This document shows, one piece after another, positions 42,934 through 51,967 of a stretch of 64,000 bases of DNA. The first letter of the stretch is position 1; every line of letters begins with the position of its first letter. This DNA comes from Syntrophomonas zehnderi OL-4 (GTDB lineage Bacteria; Bacillota; Syntrophomonadia; Syntrophomonadales; Syntrophomonadaceae), in assembly GCF_000983115.1 (NCBI RefSeq), contig NZ_CGIH01000026.1:1-64000 (forward strand). Reading direction: 5' to 3'. The position numbers and the translations under genes were made by a program. The notes beneath the pieces are model-generated. The model searched no databases. It was not told the origin of the DNA and saw nothing but the letters and a program-made list of their open reading frames with translations.

Positions 42934-43839
42934 ATGTTGGTTGATTTGCATGAGTTTTCCCAACAAATTCAGCAGCGCAAAGAATATATAGATAATTGTC
43001 TGGAAAATCTTTTAAAAAAAGAGGATACATATCCGCCTGTTATTCATCAGGCTATGCGTTATGCGGTGTTTAACGGCGGTAAAAGGTTGCGCCCGATTAT
43101 GGTATTGGAAGGTCATCGGCTGGCTGGAGGTAATCCGGAATCGGTATCAACGATAGCCTGTGCCATGGAAATGATCCATTCCTACTCCTTGGTTCATGAT
43201 GATTTACCGGTCATGGATGATGATGATTATAGACGTGGCCAGCTCACCTGCCACCGGGTGTTCGGGGAAGCGACCGCCATATTAACTGGAGACGCGCTGT
43301 TAACGGAGGCTTTTGTCCTTATGTCCGGCAGTACCGACCTGGCTGCTCAAAATCCCCTCAGGTTGCTCCAGGTAATCCGGGAAATCGCTCAAGCTGCCGG
43401 AAGTGAAGGTATGATCGGAGGGCAGCTCATCGATCTGGATGCTGAAAATAAGGCGATAAACCGCGAAGAATTAGAAGGGCTGCATAGTTTAAAAACTGGA
43501 GCTCTTTTTAAGGCCTCATTAAGAGCCGGTGCTATTTTAGGCGAGATGGATGATCAAGGTCTGACCGCGTTAGGCCAATATGCGCATCATTTTGGTCTGG
43601 CATTTCAGATAACCGATGACATATTGGATGTCGATGGGGATCAGTTTGTGCTGGGCAAACCTGTAGGCAGCGATGCCAAAAACATGAAATCAACCTATAC
43701 CAGTTTATTTGGTTTGGATGGGGCTCGGCAGTTGGCCCGCCAATGTGTTGACCGCTGCCATGATAGTCTGGCCGGTTTTGGAACTGAGGCAGATTTTTTA
43801 AGGGATTTGGCGACTTTTACCCTGCATAGAACTGTCTGA
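42934..43839 (+). CDS. ispA: Polyprenyl diphosphate synthase (farnesyl/geranyl type)
   Basis: A 301-residue short-chain prenyl synthase. The first Asp-rich motif is DDLPVMDDDDYRRG near residue 88, the second DDILDVDGD near 228, with GGKRLRP near 50. The residues before the first motif (HSYSLVHDDLP) fit a farnesyl-type product. It condenses IPP units for quinones and undecaprenyl carriers and lies in one block with dxs, the first MEP-pathway enzyme. ATG 42934 has an AAAGGAAG site. The OLE RNA gene follows. Confidence 0.93.
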   Translation: MLVDLHEFSQQIQQRKEYIDNCLENLLKKEDTYPPVIHQAMRYAVFNGGKRLRPIMVLEGHRLAGGNPESVSTIACAMEMIHSYSLVHDDLPVMDDDDYRRGQLTCHRVFGEATAILTGDALLTEAFVLMSGSTDLAAQNPLRLLQVIREIAQAAGSEGMIGGQLIDLDAENKAINREELEGLHSLKTGALFKASLRAGAILGEMDDQGLTALGQYAHHFGLAFQITDDILDVDGDQFVLGKPVGSDAKNMKSTYTSLFGLDGARQLARQCVDRCHDSLAGFGTEADFLRDLATFTLHRTV

Positions 43840-43904
43840 GAAGGTACAATATAACAGCTTTACTGTCCATAAAAACTGGCATCAGCCCCTTATAGTGTGT
43901 TATA

Positions 43905-44505
43905 ATGTTGTCCTGGAAAGTACGGCAAAAGGTTGCAGTATTCTAGTCAACCCTATCCTTTTTCAAGACGGGCCTAAAAATCCGTTAAGGGCACATCGAT
44001 GAAGATTCTGGTATCGGCTTGTGACGCCCAGTCAGGGGTCGGTGCTGGGAGTTAAGGGTGCTGGGGCAACCCGCAAAGGCATGCGGATACGACCCCACAT
44101 CCGTGGAGGCTTGCTTTCATCCCCAGGGATGAAGCAAGAAAACCTGCATACCGGTAATACTGGGTGCAGTGTAGCCTGCCTTGAGTGGAGATAGCGGATA
44201 AGCTTATAAGGGTTATATTACTTGGGCCAAAGTATTATAGCTCGCTTTGAAATTATCGTCTGCAAAAGAGGCTAGAAAAGGATGTGGGTTGTTGAGGAAA
44301 ACTCCTAGACTGTGTGCATAACCGCACGGTTTATCGAGGATTAAAGTGTGTACTTAGTGGTAATCCAGCCCCATGTACGGTGACGACATGTAGCAGTCGT
44401 AAAGGGAAACCGCCCATCTGGCAACAGATGGGTGAACTGCGGGGAAAACCTGCTGGACCTATGTCACAGCGTTTACTCGGTAAATAACCTTTTGCCTTAT
44501 TCCGT
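43905..44505 (+). ncRNA. ole: OLE RNA (ornate large extremophilic RNA)
   Basis: A 687-base gap between ispA and an OapA-like gene holds one dense structured RNA of about 600 bases. Visible hairpins include CTTGCTTTCATCC-CCAG-GGATGAAGCAAG (44110-44138) and CCCATCTG-GCAA-CAGATGGG (44413-44432), the latter in the conserved 3' region CGCCCATCTG...GTGAACTGCGGGG. The setting xseB-ispA-[RNA]-oapA-dxs is exactly that of OLE RNA in Bacillus halodurans and anaerobic Firmicutes. OLE forms a membrane-associated ribonucleoprotein with OapA and is linked to cold, alcohol and magnesium stress. Ends are approximate; identification is from context and structure without a covariance search. Confidence 0.85.
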
Positions 44506-44526
44506 TTTTGGAGGGTATTTAAAAGT

Positions 44527-45099
44527 TTGGTTAATTATTTAAAAAAGAGCATTCTGGTGTCAGCTTTGCTCGTTGCCTTTTTTACTTTTTTTATTGCCCT
44601 TTTAGTAAACATAGGATCACAGGCTCTTATGGAAGTTATTAATAACGTAATCGTAGCCTTGATTCTTTTACTGGTTATTATTGCCTTAGGTATTTTTTTT
44701 GATATTATTGGAACTGCTGCCACTGCTGCTGCTTTGCCGCCTTTTAACGCCCGGGCGGCCAAAAAAGTATTTGGCGCCTCGCAAGCGGTTAAAATAACTA
44801 AAAACGCCGGAACCGTTGCCAATTACTGCAATGATGTTATCGGTGATATTGCCGGGACACTAAGCGGAGCCATTGGTGCCGGCATTGTATTTAATTTGAG
44901 CAATATGTTTTCGATAACCAATATTGTTTTAATCGGAGCCATGATGACCAGCCTGATTGCCGCCTTGACTGTAGGCGGAAAAGCCATTGGCAAATATATA
45001 GCCATTGAAAATGCGAATAGTATTATATTAAAAGTTGCGATTGTTTTGGCCTGGTGGGAAAACATTAGTGGTATTGAGTTATTCAAAACTAGGAGGTGA
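44527..45099 (+). CDS. oapA: OLE-associated membrane protein OapA
   Basis: A 190-residue membrane protein with about four helices (residues about 8-30, 35-57, 112-135 and 138-160) and a basic loop (RAAKKVFGASQAVKITKNAGTV). Its position immediately after OLE RNA and before dxs, its length and its helix pattern fit OapA, which binds OLE RNA and holds it at the membrane. The start is TTG 44527 behind TTGGAGGG. The C-terminus (WWENISGIELFKTRR) is basic. dxs begins four bases after the stop. Confidence 0.85.
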   Translation: MVNYLKKSILVSALLVAFFTFFIALLVNIGSQALMEVINNVIVALILLLVIIALGIFFDIIGTAATAAALPPFNARAAKKVFGASQAVKITKNAGTVANYCNDVIGDIAGTLSGAIGAGIVFNLSNMFSITNIVLIGAMMTSLIAALTVGGKAIGKYIAIENANSIILKVAIVLAWWENISGIELFKTRR

Positions 45100-45103
45100 G
45101 GGT

Positions 45104-47017
45104 GTGCCAGACATTTTAAAGCGCGTGGACTCACCCCAGGATTTAAAAAAACTTTCGTTGGCTGAAATGAACGATCTAGCCCAGGATATTCGCCAGTTAT
45201 TAATAAGCAGTGTGGCTCAATGCGGAGGCCACTTAGCTGCCAATCTGGGTGTTGTCGAACTCACCATTGCCCTGCACTACGTATTTAATACTCCCCAAGA
45301 CAAGATTATTTGGGATGTCGGTCATCAGAGTTATGTACATAAAATACTCACCGGCCGCAAAGATAGTATGTCTACCTTGCGTCAATACGGTGGCATGAGT
45401 GGTTTTCCCAAATCAGAGGAATCCGCCCATGATGCCTTCGATACCGGTCATAGCAGCACTTCTATTTCGGCAGCGGTAGGTATGGCTCTGGCCCGAGATA
45501 TAAAAGACCAGGATTATTCTGTCGTGGCTGTTATGGGGGATGGTGCTCTAACAGGCGGAATGGCATATGAAGCCTTAAACCATGCCGGCAATGAGGGTAC
45601 GGATATAACTGTAATCCTGAATGACAACGAGATGTCCATTTCTAAAAACGTGGGAGCTATGTCATCTTACTTAAACCGCCTGCGTACTGATCCCTCCTAC
45701 TCCCGTACCAAAGAAGAGATAGAAAGCGTACTAAGCAAAATACCCGGTATCGGGCCTAATATAGCCAAGGCGGCGGGCAGATTTAAAGATTCCGTGAAAC
45801 ACCTGATGGTTCCTGGTGTATGGTTTGAAGAACTGGGATTTACTTATATTGGCCCGGTAAATGGTCATGATCTGGAACAATTAACGATCGTCTTAAACAA
45901 TGTACGTACCATGAAGGGACCGGTATTAGTGCATGTCATTACCCAGAAGGGCCGAGGGTATCAGCCTGCCTTAAATGACCCGGATTTGTTCCATGGCATA
46001 GGCCCGTTTGATATCAATACCGGTAAACAGCCGAAAAAGCCGCTGCCTAGTTATACCGAAATTTTCGGTGACTATATTCTGGATAAAGCCCAGGAAGACT
46101 CGGCAGTTGTAGCAATTACTGCAGCGATGACCAGCGGAACCGGCTTGAAACGTTTTGCCCGGGCCTATCCGGAACGTTTTTTCGATGTCGGGATATGTGA
46201 ACAGCATGCTGTTACCATGGCAGCGGGTATGGCCAAAGCCGGTCTTAAGCCGGTGGTTTGTATTTATTCGACTTTCCTGCAAAGGGCTTACGACCAGATT
46301 CTGCACGATGTAGCTTTACAGAACCTGCCAGTGATTTTTGCGATTGACCGGGCTGGATTGGTTGGAGAGGATGGCCCTACCCACCACGGTGTGTTTGACT
46401 TAGCTTATTTACGCAATATCCCAAATTTTACGATTTTAGCTCCGGGTGATGAAAACGAATTTTTGGATATGCTGGAGACTGCTTTTACGATTAAGGGGCC
46501 GGTAGCAATCCGTTATCCGCGTGGCATCGGTGAGGGGGCTAAAATACATAACGAGCGTCAGATATTGAAGATTGGCAAAGCTCAGTTGATTAACGAGGGT
46601 CAGGATTTGGCTGTTTTGGCAGTGGGACGTGCCTTGGGAATTGCTCGTGAATTTGTGAATGTAATGGCTGGGATGGGTATCCAGGTGGAACTTGTTAATG
46701 CCCGCTTTATCAAACCCCTGGATCAAGAGATGATTATTAGCCTAAGTCAACGCTTCAAGCGCCTGATTACAATTGAGGATAACTGTTTGGAAGGCGGCTT
46801 CGGCTCGGCTGTATTGGAGGTTTTAGCCGACCATAAAATGGAATGCGAGGTAGTTCGCCTGGGTATTCCGGATGAATTCATTGAACAAGGCCGGGTGGAT
46901 ATTCTATTCGATTATCTGGATTTGACGCCGGAAGCCATAGCGGAAACGGTTTTTAATAATTGGCCGGATCTAATACCCAGCCAGGCCTGGGGGTTGCGTA
47001 AAATTGGAGAAAGTTAG
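45104..47017 (+). CDS. dxs: 1-deoxy-D-xylulose-5-phosphate synthase
   Basis: A 637-residue DXS. The N-terminal thiamine diphosphate domain has GHQSYVHKILTGR and GDGALTGGMAYEALNHAG with ILNDNEMSIS; the pyrimidine domain has FDVGICEQHAVTMAAGMA near 370 and GEDGPTHHGVFDLAYLR near 430; and a C-terminal transketolase domain follows. It condenses pyruvate and glyceraldehyde-3-phosphate, the entry of the MEP isoprenoid pathway, matching ispA upstream. GTG 45104 has AGGAGGTGAGG; the frame extending to 45035 overlaps oapA without a site. It overlaps tlyA by 14 bases. Confidence 0.96.
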   Translation: MPDILKRVDSPQDLKKLSLAEMNDLAQDIRQLLISSVAQCGGHLAANLGVVELTIALHYVFNTPQDKIIWDVGHQSYVHKILTGRKDSMSTLRQYGGMSGFPKSEESAHDAFDTGHSSTSISAAVGMALARDIKDQDYSVVAVMGDGALTGGMAYEALNHAGNEGTDITVILNDNEMSISKNVGAMSSYLNRLRTDPSYSRTKEEIESVLSKIPGIGPNIAKAAGRFKDSVKHLMVPGVWFEELGFTYIGPVNGHDLEQLTIVLNNVRTMKGPVLVHVITQKGRGYQPALNDPDLFHGIGPFDINTGKQPKKPLPSYTEIFGDYILDKAQEDSAVVAITAAMTSGTGLKRFARAYPERFFDVGICEQHAVTMAAGMAKAGLKPVVCIYSTFLQRAYDQILHDVALQNLPVIFAIDRAGLVGEDGPTHHGVFDLAYLRNIPNFTILAPGDENEFLDMLETAFTIKGPVAIRYPRGIGEGAKIHNERQILKIGKAQLINEGQDLAVLAVGRALGIAREFVNVMAGMGIQVELVNARFIKPLDQEMIISLSQRFKRLITIEDNCLEGGFGSAVLEVLADHKMECEVVRLGIPDEFIEQGRVDILFDYLDLTPEAIAETVFNNWPDLIPSQAWGLRKIGES

Positions 47018-47840
47018 GCTGGATAATCTGTTATTTTCCAAAGGGCTGGCAGGTAGCCGGGAAAAGGCCCGGGCTATGATCCTGGCGGGAGAAGTATATG
47101 TTGATTCCCAATTGATTGATAAACCGGGTGTAAAGGTCAACACCGCAGCCGTTATTGATATCAAGTCTTCCCGTTTAAAATATGTGAGCCGCGGCGGATA
47201 TAAACTGGAAGGAGCTATCAGGGATTTTAAGGTTGATTTTTGCGGCAAAACTGTATTGGATGTAGGTGCATCGACCGGCGGCTATACCGATTGCGCCTTG
47301 CAAAACCAGGCTGCAAAGGTTTATGCCGTGGATGTTGGCTATGGTCAGTTGGATTGGACATTAAGAAACAACCCTCGGGTAATCGTAATGGAGAGAACTA
47401 ATATCCGTTATCTAACCCGGGATCAATTGGGGGAAAAAGTTGATATAATCACCATGGATGTTTCCTTTATTTCAACTACTCTGATTTTTCCCGTTTTAAA
47501 AGAACTGCTGCGGGAGGAGGGCGAAATAATCTCTTTGATCAAACCGCAATTTGAAGCAGGACGAAACCAAGTCGGTAAAAACGGAGTTGTCAGGAATCCT
47601 GCCATTCACCGCGAGGTACTCTTGTGCTGTATAGCTGCGGCTGAGCAGGAAGGCCTGAATTGTGTGGGGGTTACCTTTTCACCTATCAAAGGACCTAAGG
47701 GAAATATTGAATACTTTATCCGACTGTGCCAACATAAAACGGGTTTGCATGACATAGATGAACAAATATCCAAGGTAGTCAGCCGGGCGCATAACGGGTT
47801 GGGGGATAGAATTGGTGAAGATTTTAGTGGTGAGAAATAA
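47004..47840 (+). CDS. tlyA: TlyA-family rRNA methyltransferase
   Basis: A 278-residue protein with an N-terminal S4 RNA-binding domain (1-60, RLDNLLFSKGLAGSREKARAMI) and an FtsJ-type methyltransferase (60-250) with the AdoMet loop VLDVGASTGGYTDCAL, ITMDVSFIS and LIKPQFEAGR. Homologues 2'-O-methylate rRNA or act as haemolysins; the Bacillus orthologue is yqxC. The start is TTG 47004 with a GGAG-like site, and it overlaps dxs and nadK, implying coupled translation. Confidence 0.9.
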   Translation: MEKVRLDNLLFSKGLAGSREKARAMILAGEVYVDSQLIDKPGVKVNTAAVIDIKSSRLKYVSRGGYKLEGAIRDFKVDFCGKTVLDVGASTGGYTDCALQNQAAKVYAVDVGYGQLDWTLRNNPRVIVMERTNIRYLTRDQLGEKVDIITMDVSFISTTLIFPVLKELLREEGEIISLIKPQFEAGRNQVGKNGVVRNPAIHREVLLCCIAAAEQEGLNCVGVTFSPIKGPKGNIEYFIRLCQHKTGLHDIDEQISKVVSRAHNGLGDRIGEDFSGEK

Positions 47841-48636
47841 ACTCATAGTCCAAAGTATGCAGACAGCGGATAATATTGCTGCAAGATTTCGGGCAATGGG
47901 TATTGGGGCAGAGATAGAAGATGTCAGTTTACTCTCTCCACCGGATGATGGTTTTGATATCATCATCGTTCTAGGCGGAGATGGCACGCTCATCCGGGTG
48001 GCACGTCAGTATGCGGATCGAAATATTCCCATTTTAGGTGTAAATATGGGTACAGTGGGCTTTTTGAGCAGTATTGAAGCCCATGAAATAGAGGAATCGC
48101 TGGAAAGACTGATTCGGCAGGAGTTTTCCTTGGATGAACGCATGCTTTTGGAAATAGATATTTTTCAAAACCACGAGTTAAAAGCGACCCATTTTAGCTT
48201 AAATGAAATGACCGTTAAATCTGCCAATGCCAAAATGTTGAATCTGGGTATAAATATTGCGGGGCAGTCGCACGGTGTTTTTCGCGGAGACGGCATTATT
48301 ATTGCAACCCCTACCGGGTCTACGGCGTATTCTTTATCGGCGGGTGGGCCGGTTACCGACCCTGATCTGGAGGTATTCCTGCTTACCCCGATTGCAGCCT
48401 ACCATTTATATCGGCGGCCGCTGGTGATCGATGCCGCCAAAGAAATAGCACTTTATCCGCAAACTTTAAATCCGGTTGATATTATCATTGACGGGCAGGT
48501 AAAAAGTGAATTGGATGAGAATTATATGATTAATATAAAAAAAGCCACCCCTAAGGTTAAACTGTTGCAGCTTAAAGACACAACGTTTTTTCATACGATA
48601 AACCATAAATTGTGGAGAAATGAGGGCCAAGGTTAA
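47812..48636 (+). CDS. nadK: NAD kinase
   Basis: A 274-residue NAD kinase with IIIVLGGDGTLIRVARQY near residue 50, NMGTVGFLSSIE, NEMTVKSANAKML and DGIIIATPTGSTAYSLSAGGP near 165. It makes NADP from NAD. TTG 47812 or GTG 47815 are possible starts behind GGGGGATAG; the difference is one residue. It overlaps tlyA by 29 bases. A 101-base gap without a supported feature precedes argR. Confidence 0.93.
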   Translation: MVKILVVRNKLIVQSMQTADNIAARFRAMGIGAEIEDVSLLSPPDDGFDIIIVLGGDGTLIRVARQYADRNIPILGVNMGTVGFLSSIEAHEIEESLERLIRQEFSLDERMLLEIDIFQNHELKATHFSLNEMTVKSANAKMLNLGINIAGQSHGVFRGDGIIIATPTGSTAYSLSAGGPVTDPDLEVFLLTPIAAYHLYRRPLVIDAAKEIALYPQTLNPVDIIIDGQVKSELDENYMINIKKATPKVKLLQLKDTTFFHTINHKLWRNEGQG

Positions 48637-48737
48637 AGAGTATCAGTTTTTTTAAAAACAAGTCAGCCCAGCTTAAACCAACCGCCCGATTTATCCTCCG
48701 GTGGCTTTCACTAACCAATACTGCATGGAGGTAGGAA

Positions 48738-49190
48738 GTGAAATCAAGCAGGCATTTTACAATCCGGGACATCCTTTCAACTGACCGAATTACTACGCAG
48801 GAAGAATTGTGCGATGCCTTAAGCAGTCGTGGTTTTGATGTTACTCAGGCCACTGTTTCCAGGGACATAAAAGAACTGCGTCTGATTAAGATACCTGATG
48901 AAAAGGGCTATCGTTATGCTTTCCCGGATGGGCATGGCTCCCGCAGTTCCAATGAAAGAATAAAAAGGGTGTTTAAGGATTCGGTAACTTATCTGGATTC
49001 CAGCGAGAACCTTATCGTTATTAAAACGCTTCCTGGAACCGCGCAAACCGTTGCGGCTGTCATTGATGCCATAGAAAATGACCTGATATTAGGTACGGTG
49101 GCAGGGGATGATACCCTCTTTGTCCTGGTAAAGCCCAAGGACGCGGTAGAAAATGTATTAGCCTCATTTCGCAGGTTGATTGGGGAATGA
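48738..49190 (+). CDS. argR: Arginine repressor ArgR/AhrC
   Basis: A 150-residue ArgR. It has an N-terminal winged helix (TQEELCDALSSRGFDVTQATVSRDIKELRL near residue 20), a linker, and a C-terminal oligomerisation and arginine-binding domain (LPGTAQTVAAVIDAIENDLILGTVAGDDTLFVL). It represses arginine synthesis and activates catabolism. The start is GTG 48738 with GGAGG six bases upstream. No arginine genes are in the window; its place before recN is the conserved Firmicutes order. Confidence 0.95.
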   Translation: MKSSRHFTIRDILSTDRITTQEELCDALSSRGFDVTQATVSRDIKELRLIKIPDEKGYRYAFPDGHGSRSSNERIKRVFKDSVTYLDSSENLIVIKTLPGTAQTVAAVIDAIENDLILGTVAGDDTLFVLVKPKDAVENVLASFRRLIGE

Positions 49191-49207
49191 AATAAAGGTC
49201 TGATAGT

Positions 49208-50881
49208 ATGTTAGAAGAAATATACATTAAAAACTTTATCCTCATAGAGGAACAGCGCTTATACTTTACCGCCGGTCTAAACGTCTTAACCGGTGAAACC
49301 GGAGCGGGAAAATCAATTATTATCGATGCGCTGGGCTTGCTTTTGGGCGAACGAACCAAAAATGATTATATTCGTGATGAAGATAAAAAGGCTGTTATCG
49401 AAGCAGTTTTTGATCTGCAGTCCAGCCATGAGACCCAGGTTTTTTTGACCCAACAGGGTTTATGTGATGCTGATTATCAAGATCTGGTTATCAGCCGGGA
49501 GTTTTTCCCTAATGGGCGTAGCGCAGCACGCATTAATGGCCGTAACGTAAACCTGCATGTACTTAAGGCATTAGGGACACTGCTGGTCGATACCCAGATG
49601 CAGAATGACCGCTACGCGTTTTTGCAAAGCAGCAATTATCTTGGTTATGTGGATGGCTTTTCTCCACCTCCAGACGAATTGCTGGATACAGTAGCAGCTC
49701 TTTTCACCCGGATCAAAGAAGCTGAACGACAACTGGCTGATTTTGAGACCGGCCAACAGATGAAGAATCAAAAACTGGATTTTTTAAATTATCAGATTAA
49801 GGAGATAGAGGCTTGCGACCTTAAGGAGGGCGAGGAGGAGGAGCTTACAGATCTAAGAGAGCGCATTCGTAATGCCCAAAGATTGATGGAGGCTAGCCAC
49901 AGTATGCTGACCTGTTTATATAGCTCTGAACAAACGGCCAGTGCCTATGATCAGATTTCGTCCGCCTTAAACATTGCTTTAAATACCAGCGAAGATCGTT
50001 TTTTTCAGAATTTAACAGAACCCCTGGAAAATATCATCTATACCCTGGAGGATATGGCCAGGCAAATATCTTCTTACAAGGATAACCTGGATTTTGAACC
50101 AGGTTTGCTTGATAAAGTGGAAGAAAGACTCTACGTAATTGACAAATTGAAAAACAAATACGGCTCCACTATACATGAAATCCTGGTTTTTCTGGATAAT
50201 GCCCGCCATGAGCGCGAAGAACTCTTACACAGCGAGGAAAGGCAGGAAGAGATACGCGCCGAATTGACCAAAGCGCAAGAGCAATATCGTGAGTCAGCAG
50301 CTAGATTGACGGCCCTGCGCCAGAATTCGGCTGTTCGGTTGGAAGAAAGGATTCGCCAGGAACTAATCGGCCTAAATATGCCCCATACACGTTTTAAGGT
50401 TGAGATCAGGGAAAAAACCCAGCCTGGTCCGCGGGGATTGGATGAGGTGGAATTCCTCTTTTCCCCCAATCCCGGAGAAGAATTGCGGCCGGTTACCCGC
50501 ATTGCTTCCGGAGGAGAAATATCACGTTTGATCCTGGCTTTAAAAATAGCTTTGGCAGCCGTATACAAAGTACCTACCTTAATTTTCGATGAAATCGATG
50601 CGGGTCTGGGGGGAACCTCTTTAAGTGCCATGGCTCAAAAAATTGCCTTATTATCGACCGAACATCAGGTTATCCTGGTGACCCACTCGCCTCAATTGGC
50701 TAGTTATGCGCAGCAGCATCTCTTGATTGATAAATATGTTGAAAATGAACGCAGTTACACTTGTATTCAAGCTCTGGATCATGAGGCCAGGGTAAAAGAA
50801 TTGGCCCGTATGTTAGATGGCGAGAACTATTCCGAATTAACCTTAAAGCATGCCCGGGAATTGTTGGAGTCCAAAACATAA
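49208..50881 (+). CDS. recN: DNA repair protein RecN
   Basis: A 557-residue SMC-like protein. Walker A is TGETGAGKSIIIDALGLLLG near residue 30, there are coiled coils at about 150-260 and 290-390, the ABC signature region is RIASGGEISRLILALKIAL near 435, and Walker B is PTLIFDEIDAGLGG near 465. It is recruited early to DNA double-strand breaks. ATG 49208 has only a weak site. No LexA-type box was found just upstream. Confidence 0.96.
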   Translation: MLEEIYIKNFILIEEQRLYFTAGLNVLTGETGAGKSIIIDALGLLLGERTKNDYIRDEDKKAVIEAVFDLQSSHETQVFLTQQGLCDADYQDLVISREFFPNGRSAARINGRNVNLHVLKALGTLLVDTQMQNDRYAFLQSSNYLGYVDGFSPPPDELLDTVAALFTRIKEAERQLADFETGQQMKNQKLDFLNYQIKEIEACDLKEGEEEELTDLRERIRNAQRLMEASHSMLTCLYSSEQTASAYDQISSALNIALNTSEDRFFQNLTEPLENIIYTLEDMARQISSYKDNLDFEPGLLDKVEERLYVIDKLKNKYGSTIHEILVFLDNARHEREELLHSEERQEEIRAELTKAQEQYRESAARLTALRQNSAVRLEERIRQELIGLNMPHTRFKVEIREKTQPGPRGLDEVEFLFSPNPGEELRPVTRIASGGEISRLILALKIALAAVYKVPTLIFDEIDAGLGGTSLSAMAQKIALLSTEHQVILVTHSPQLASYAQQHLLIDKYVENERSYTCIQALDHEARVKELARMLDGENYSELTLKHARELLESKT

Positions 50882-51209
50882 TAACCGCGGATTAATTAGA
50901 CCCAGATTTATACAAAATAACACAGCGTCCTTAATAGCTTCCCGCGCAATTTACTATTACCCCCGGTTTAAGGTGGGCTGATTGCCGGTGAGCCACAGTA
51001 GTCCCCGTAGGGGGTTTTATATATGCTATCCGCAGCATCCTTGATTATATTAAATGGAACAGAAGTGGGCAGTGTAGCCGTCGATGTGACAGGGATCCGC
51101 TAGAGTGAGTGAATTTGGGCCTGAGAACCTGGGTGAGTCCTTTCGATATGTGTTATCTGGTCTATTATTTAAAGGTGCGCGGCGGGATAAAACTTAATCA
51201 GAAAAGGTC
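50882..51209 (+). other. Gene-free gap after recN with unassigned structure
   Basis: About 330 bases lie without a supported gene. They contain CCCC-GTA-GGGG near 51002-51015 and a G-rich segment. A 30-codon frame starts at GTG 51105 and ends at 51197 with a sequence that looks protein-like (EFGPENLGESFRYVLSGLLF) but has a poor ribosome site. I cannot assign either. Confidence 0.25.
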
Positions 51210-51240
51210 AAAAGTCCCTGGATTTATCCAGGGACTTGCA
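51210..51240 (-). terminator. Terminator shared by recN side and hsp20
   Basis: AAGTCCCTGGA-TTTA-TCCAGGGACTT forms a perfect 11-base stem, with AAAA upstream giving T on the minus strand just after the hsp20 stop. Confidence 0.8.
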
Positions 51241-51243
51241 AAA

Positions 51244-51678
51244 TTACTCAATAGGTATCCTAAAGCCACTGTCTTTATTATCCTTGAACTTGGGAAGGAT
51301 TATTTTTAATACGCCATCCTTGTAATCTGCCTTTACCGCGTCCTGATCAACGTTTTCCACATAATAACTTCTGCTGACTTGACCCACGGATCTTTCCCGG
51401 CGCAGATAGTTTTCGGTTTCCTGTGTATCTTCGCGCATAGTTTTAGCCGCTATCGTCAACGTATTATCCCTGAGCTCCACGACCAGGTCTTCTTTTTTTA
51501 CCCCGGGCAATTCTGCTTCCACAATATATTCGGTATCATTTTCCTTGATATCCGTACGGATTTCATTAAACATCCGGGGCATAAACTCATTTCCCCACAT
51601 GTCTTTGAACGGATCCCAGCCAATTAAACCGAACATCATGTCCCGGTGCCGGCGGCGATGAGGTGATAATTCAAACAT
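51244..51678 (-). CDS. Small heat shock protein, Hsp20 family
   Basis: A 144-residue small heat shock protein. The alpha-crystallin domain spans about 38-132 (FNEIRTDIKENDTEYIVEAELPGVKKEDLVVEL, and the signature KADYKDGVLKIILPK), and the C-terminal anchor FRIPIE is an IxI motif. It holds unfolding proteins as an ATP-independent chaperone. ATG 51678 has AAGGAGG. The transcript begins near 51768 from a strong sigma-A promoter and its leader carries a long inverted repeat; no CIRCE element is present. Confidence 0.92.
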   Translation of the reverse strand: MFELSPHRRRHRDMMFGLIGWDPFKDMWGNEFMPRMFNEIRTDIKENDTEYIVEAELPGVKKEDLVVELRDNTLTIAAKTMREDTQETENYLRRERSVGQVSRSYYVENVDQDAVKADYKDGVLKIILPKFKDNKDSGFRIPIE

Positions 51679-51711
51679 ACAAAAACCTCCTTTTTTAATT
51701 TAATATATTCC

Positions 51712-51752
51712 GGTGAAAAAAATATGCCTTCATCCAGGTATATTTTTTCACC
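51712..51752 (-). promoter_or_regulatory. Inverted repeat in the hsp20 5' leader
   Basis: GGTGAAAAAAATAT (51712-51725) is complementary to ATATTTTTTCACC (51740-51752) with one bulged A. The arms are 13-14 bases and the loop about 14. It lies between the transcription start and the ribosome site, so it could be a protein operator or an RNA element that changes with temperature. Confidence 0.5.
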
Positions 51753-51774
51753 ATTGGCAACTGATTATGCCTGT

Positions 51775-51803
51775 ATTATAAAACCAAAGTCAAGGAAAGT
51801 CAA
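51775..51803 (-). promoter_or_regulatory. Sigma-A promoter of hsp20
   Basis: On the minus strand TTGACT (51803-51798), 17-base spacer, TATAAT (51780-51775). It is consensus at almost every position. A second TTGACT lies at 51793-51788 inside the spacer. Confidence 0.8.
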
Positions 51804-51909
51804 ATATTTTTTTTAAAAAATATGAAAGTGGCATAGCAACTGATAACATAGATTTTGGGTGCCTATTCAGTTCGCATCTGATCATAATAATTGGCTATGC
51901 CTATAAACT

Positions 51910-51938
51910 GCATATTTATGTTTCCTCCCGGAAATAAT
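51910..51938 (+). promoter_or_regulatory. Forespore-type (sigma-F/G) promoter of spoIVB
   Basis: GCATA (51910-51914), 15-base spacer, GGAAATAAT (51930-51938), fitting the sigma-F pattern GYWTA-N15-GGnnAnAnT; sigma-G is similar. In B. subtilis spoIVB is a forespore gene, which supports the assignment. Confidence 0.65.
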
Positions 51939-51963
51939 AAGCTAATCAACACTCGGGAGGAAA
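51921..51963 (+). promoter_or_regulatory. Ribosome-site-masking inverted repeat before spoIVB
   Basis: TTTCCTCCCG (51921-51930) is the exact complement of CGGGAGGAAA (51954-51963), which contains the spoIVB ribosome site. The first arm lies within the promoter, so it is present only in transcripts that start further upstream. Confidence 0.6.
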
Positions 51964-51967
51964 GAAG

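Noticed and set aside
44330-44460. Segment considered as a group II intron domain
   Set aside because: The surrounding 600 bases and the ispA/oapA/dxs context fit OLE RNA much better, and no intron-encoded protein exists.
49130-49207. LexA box before recN
   Set aside because: No GAAC-N4-GTTC type sequence is seen in the short gap or the end of argR.
51105-51197. 30-codon ORF beginning V-S-E-F-G-P-E-N
   Set aside because: The ribosome site is poor and no context supports it; mentioned only as content of the gap.
51679-51820. CIRCE or other classic heat-shock operator before hsp20
   Set aside because: No TTAGCACTC-N9-GAGTGCTAA or close match is present; the inverted repeat there is AT-rich and different.
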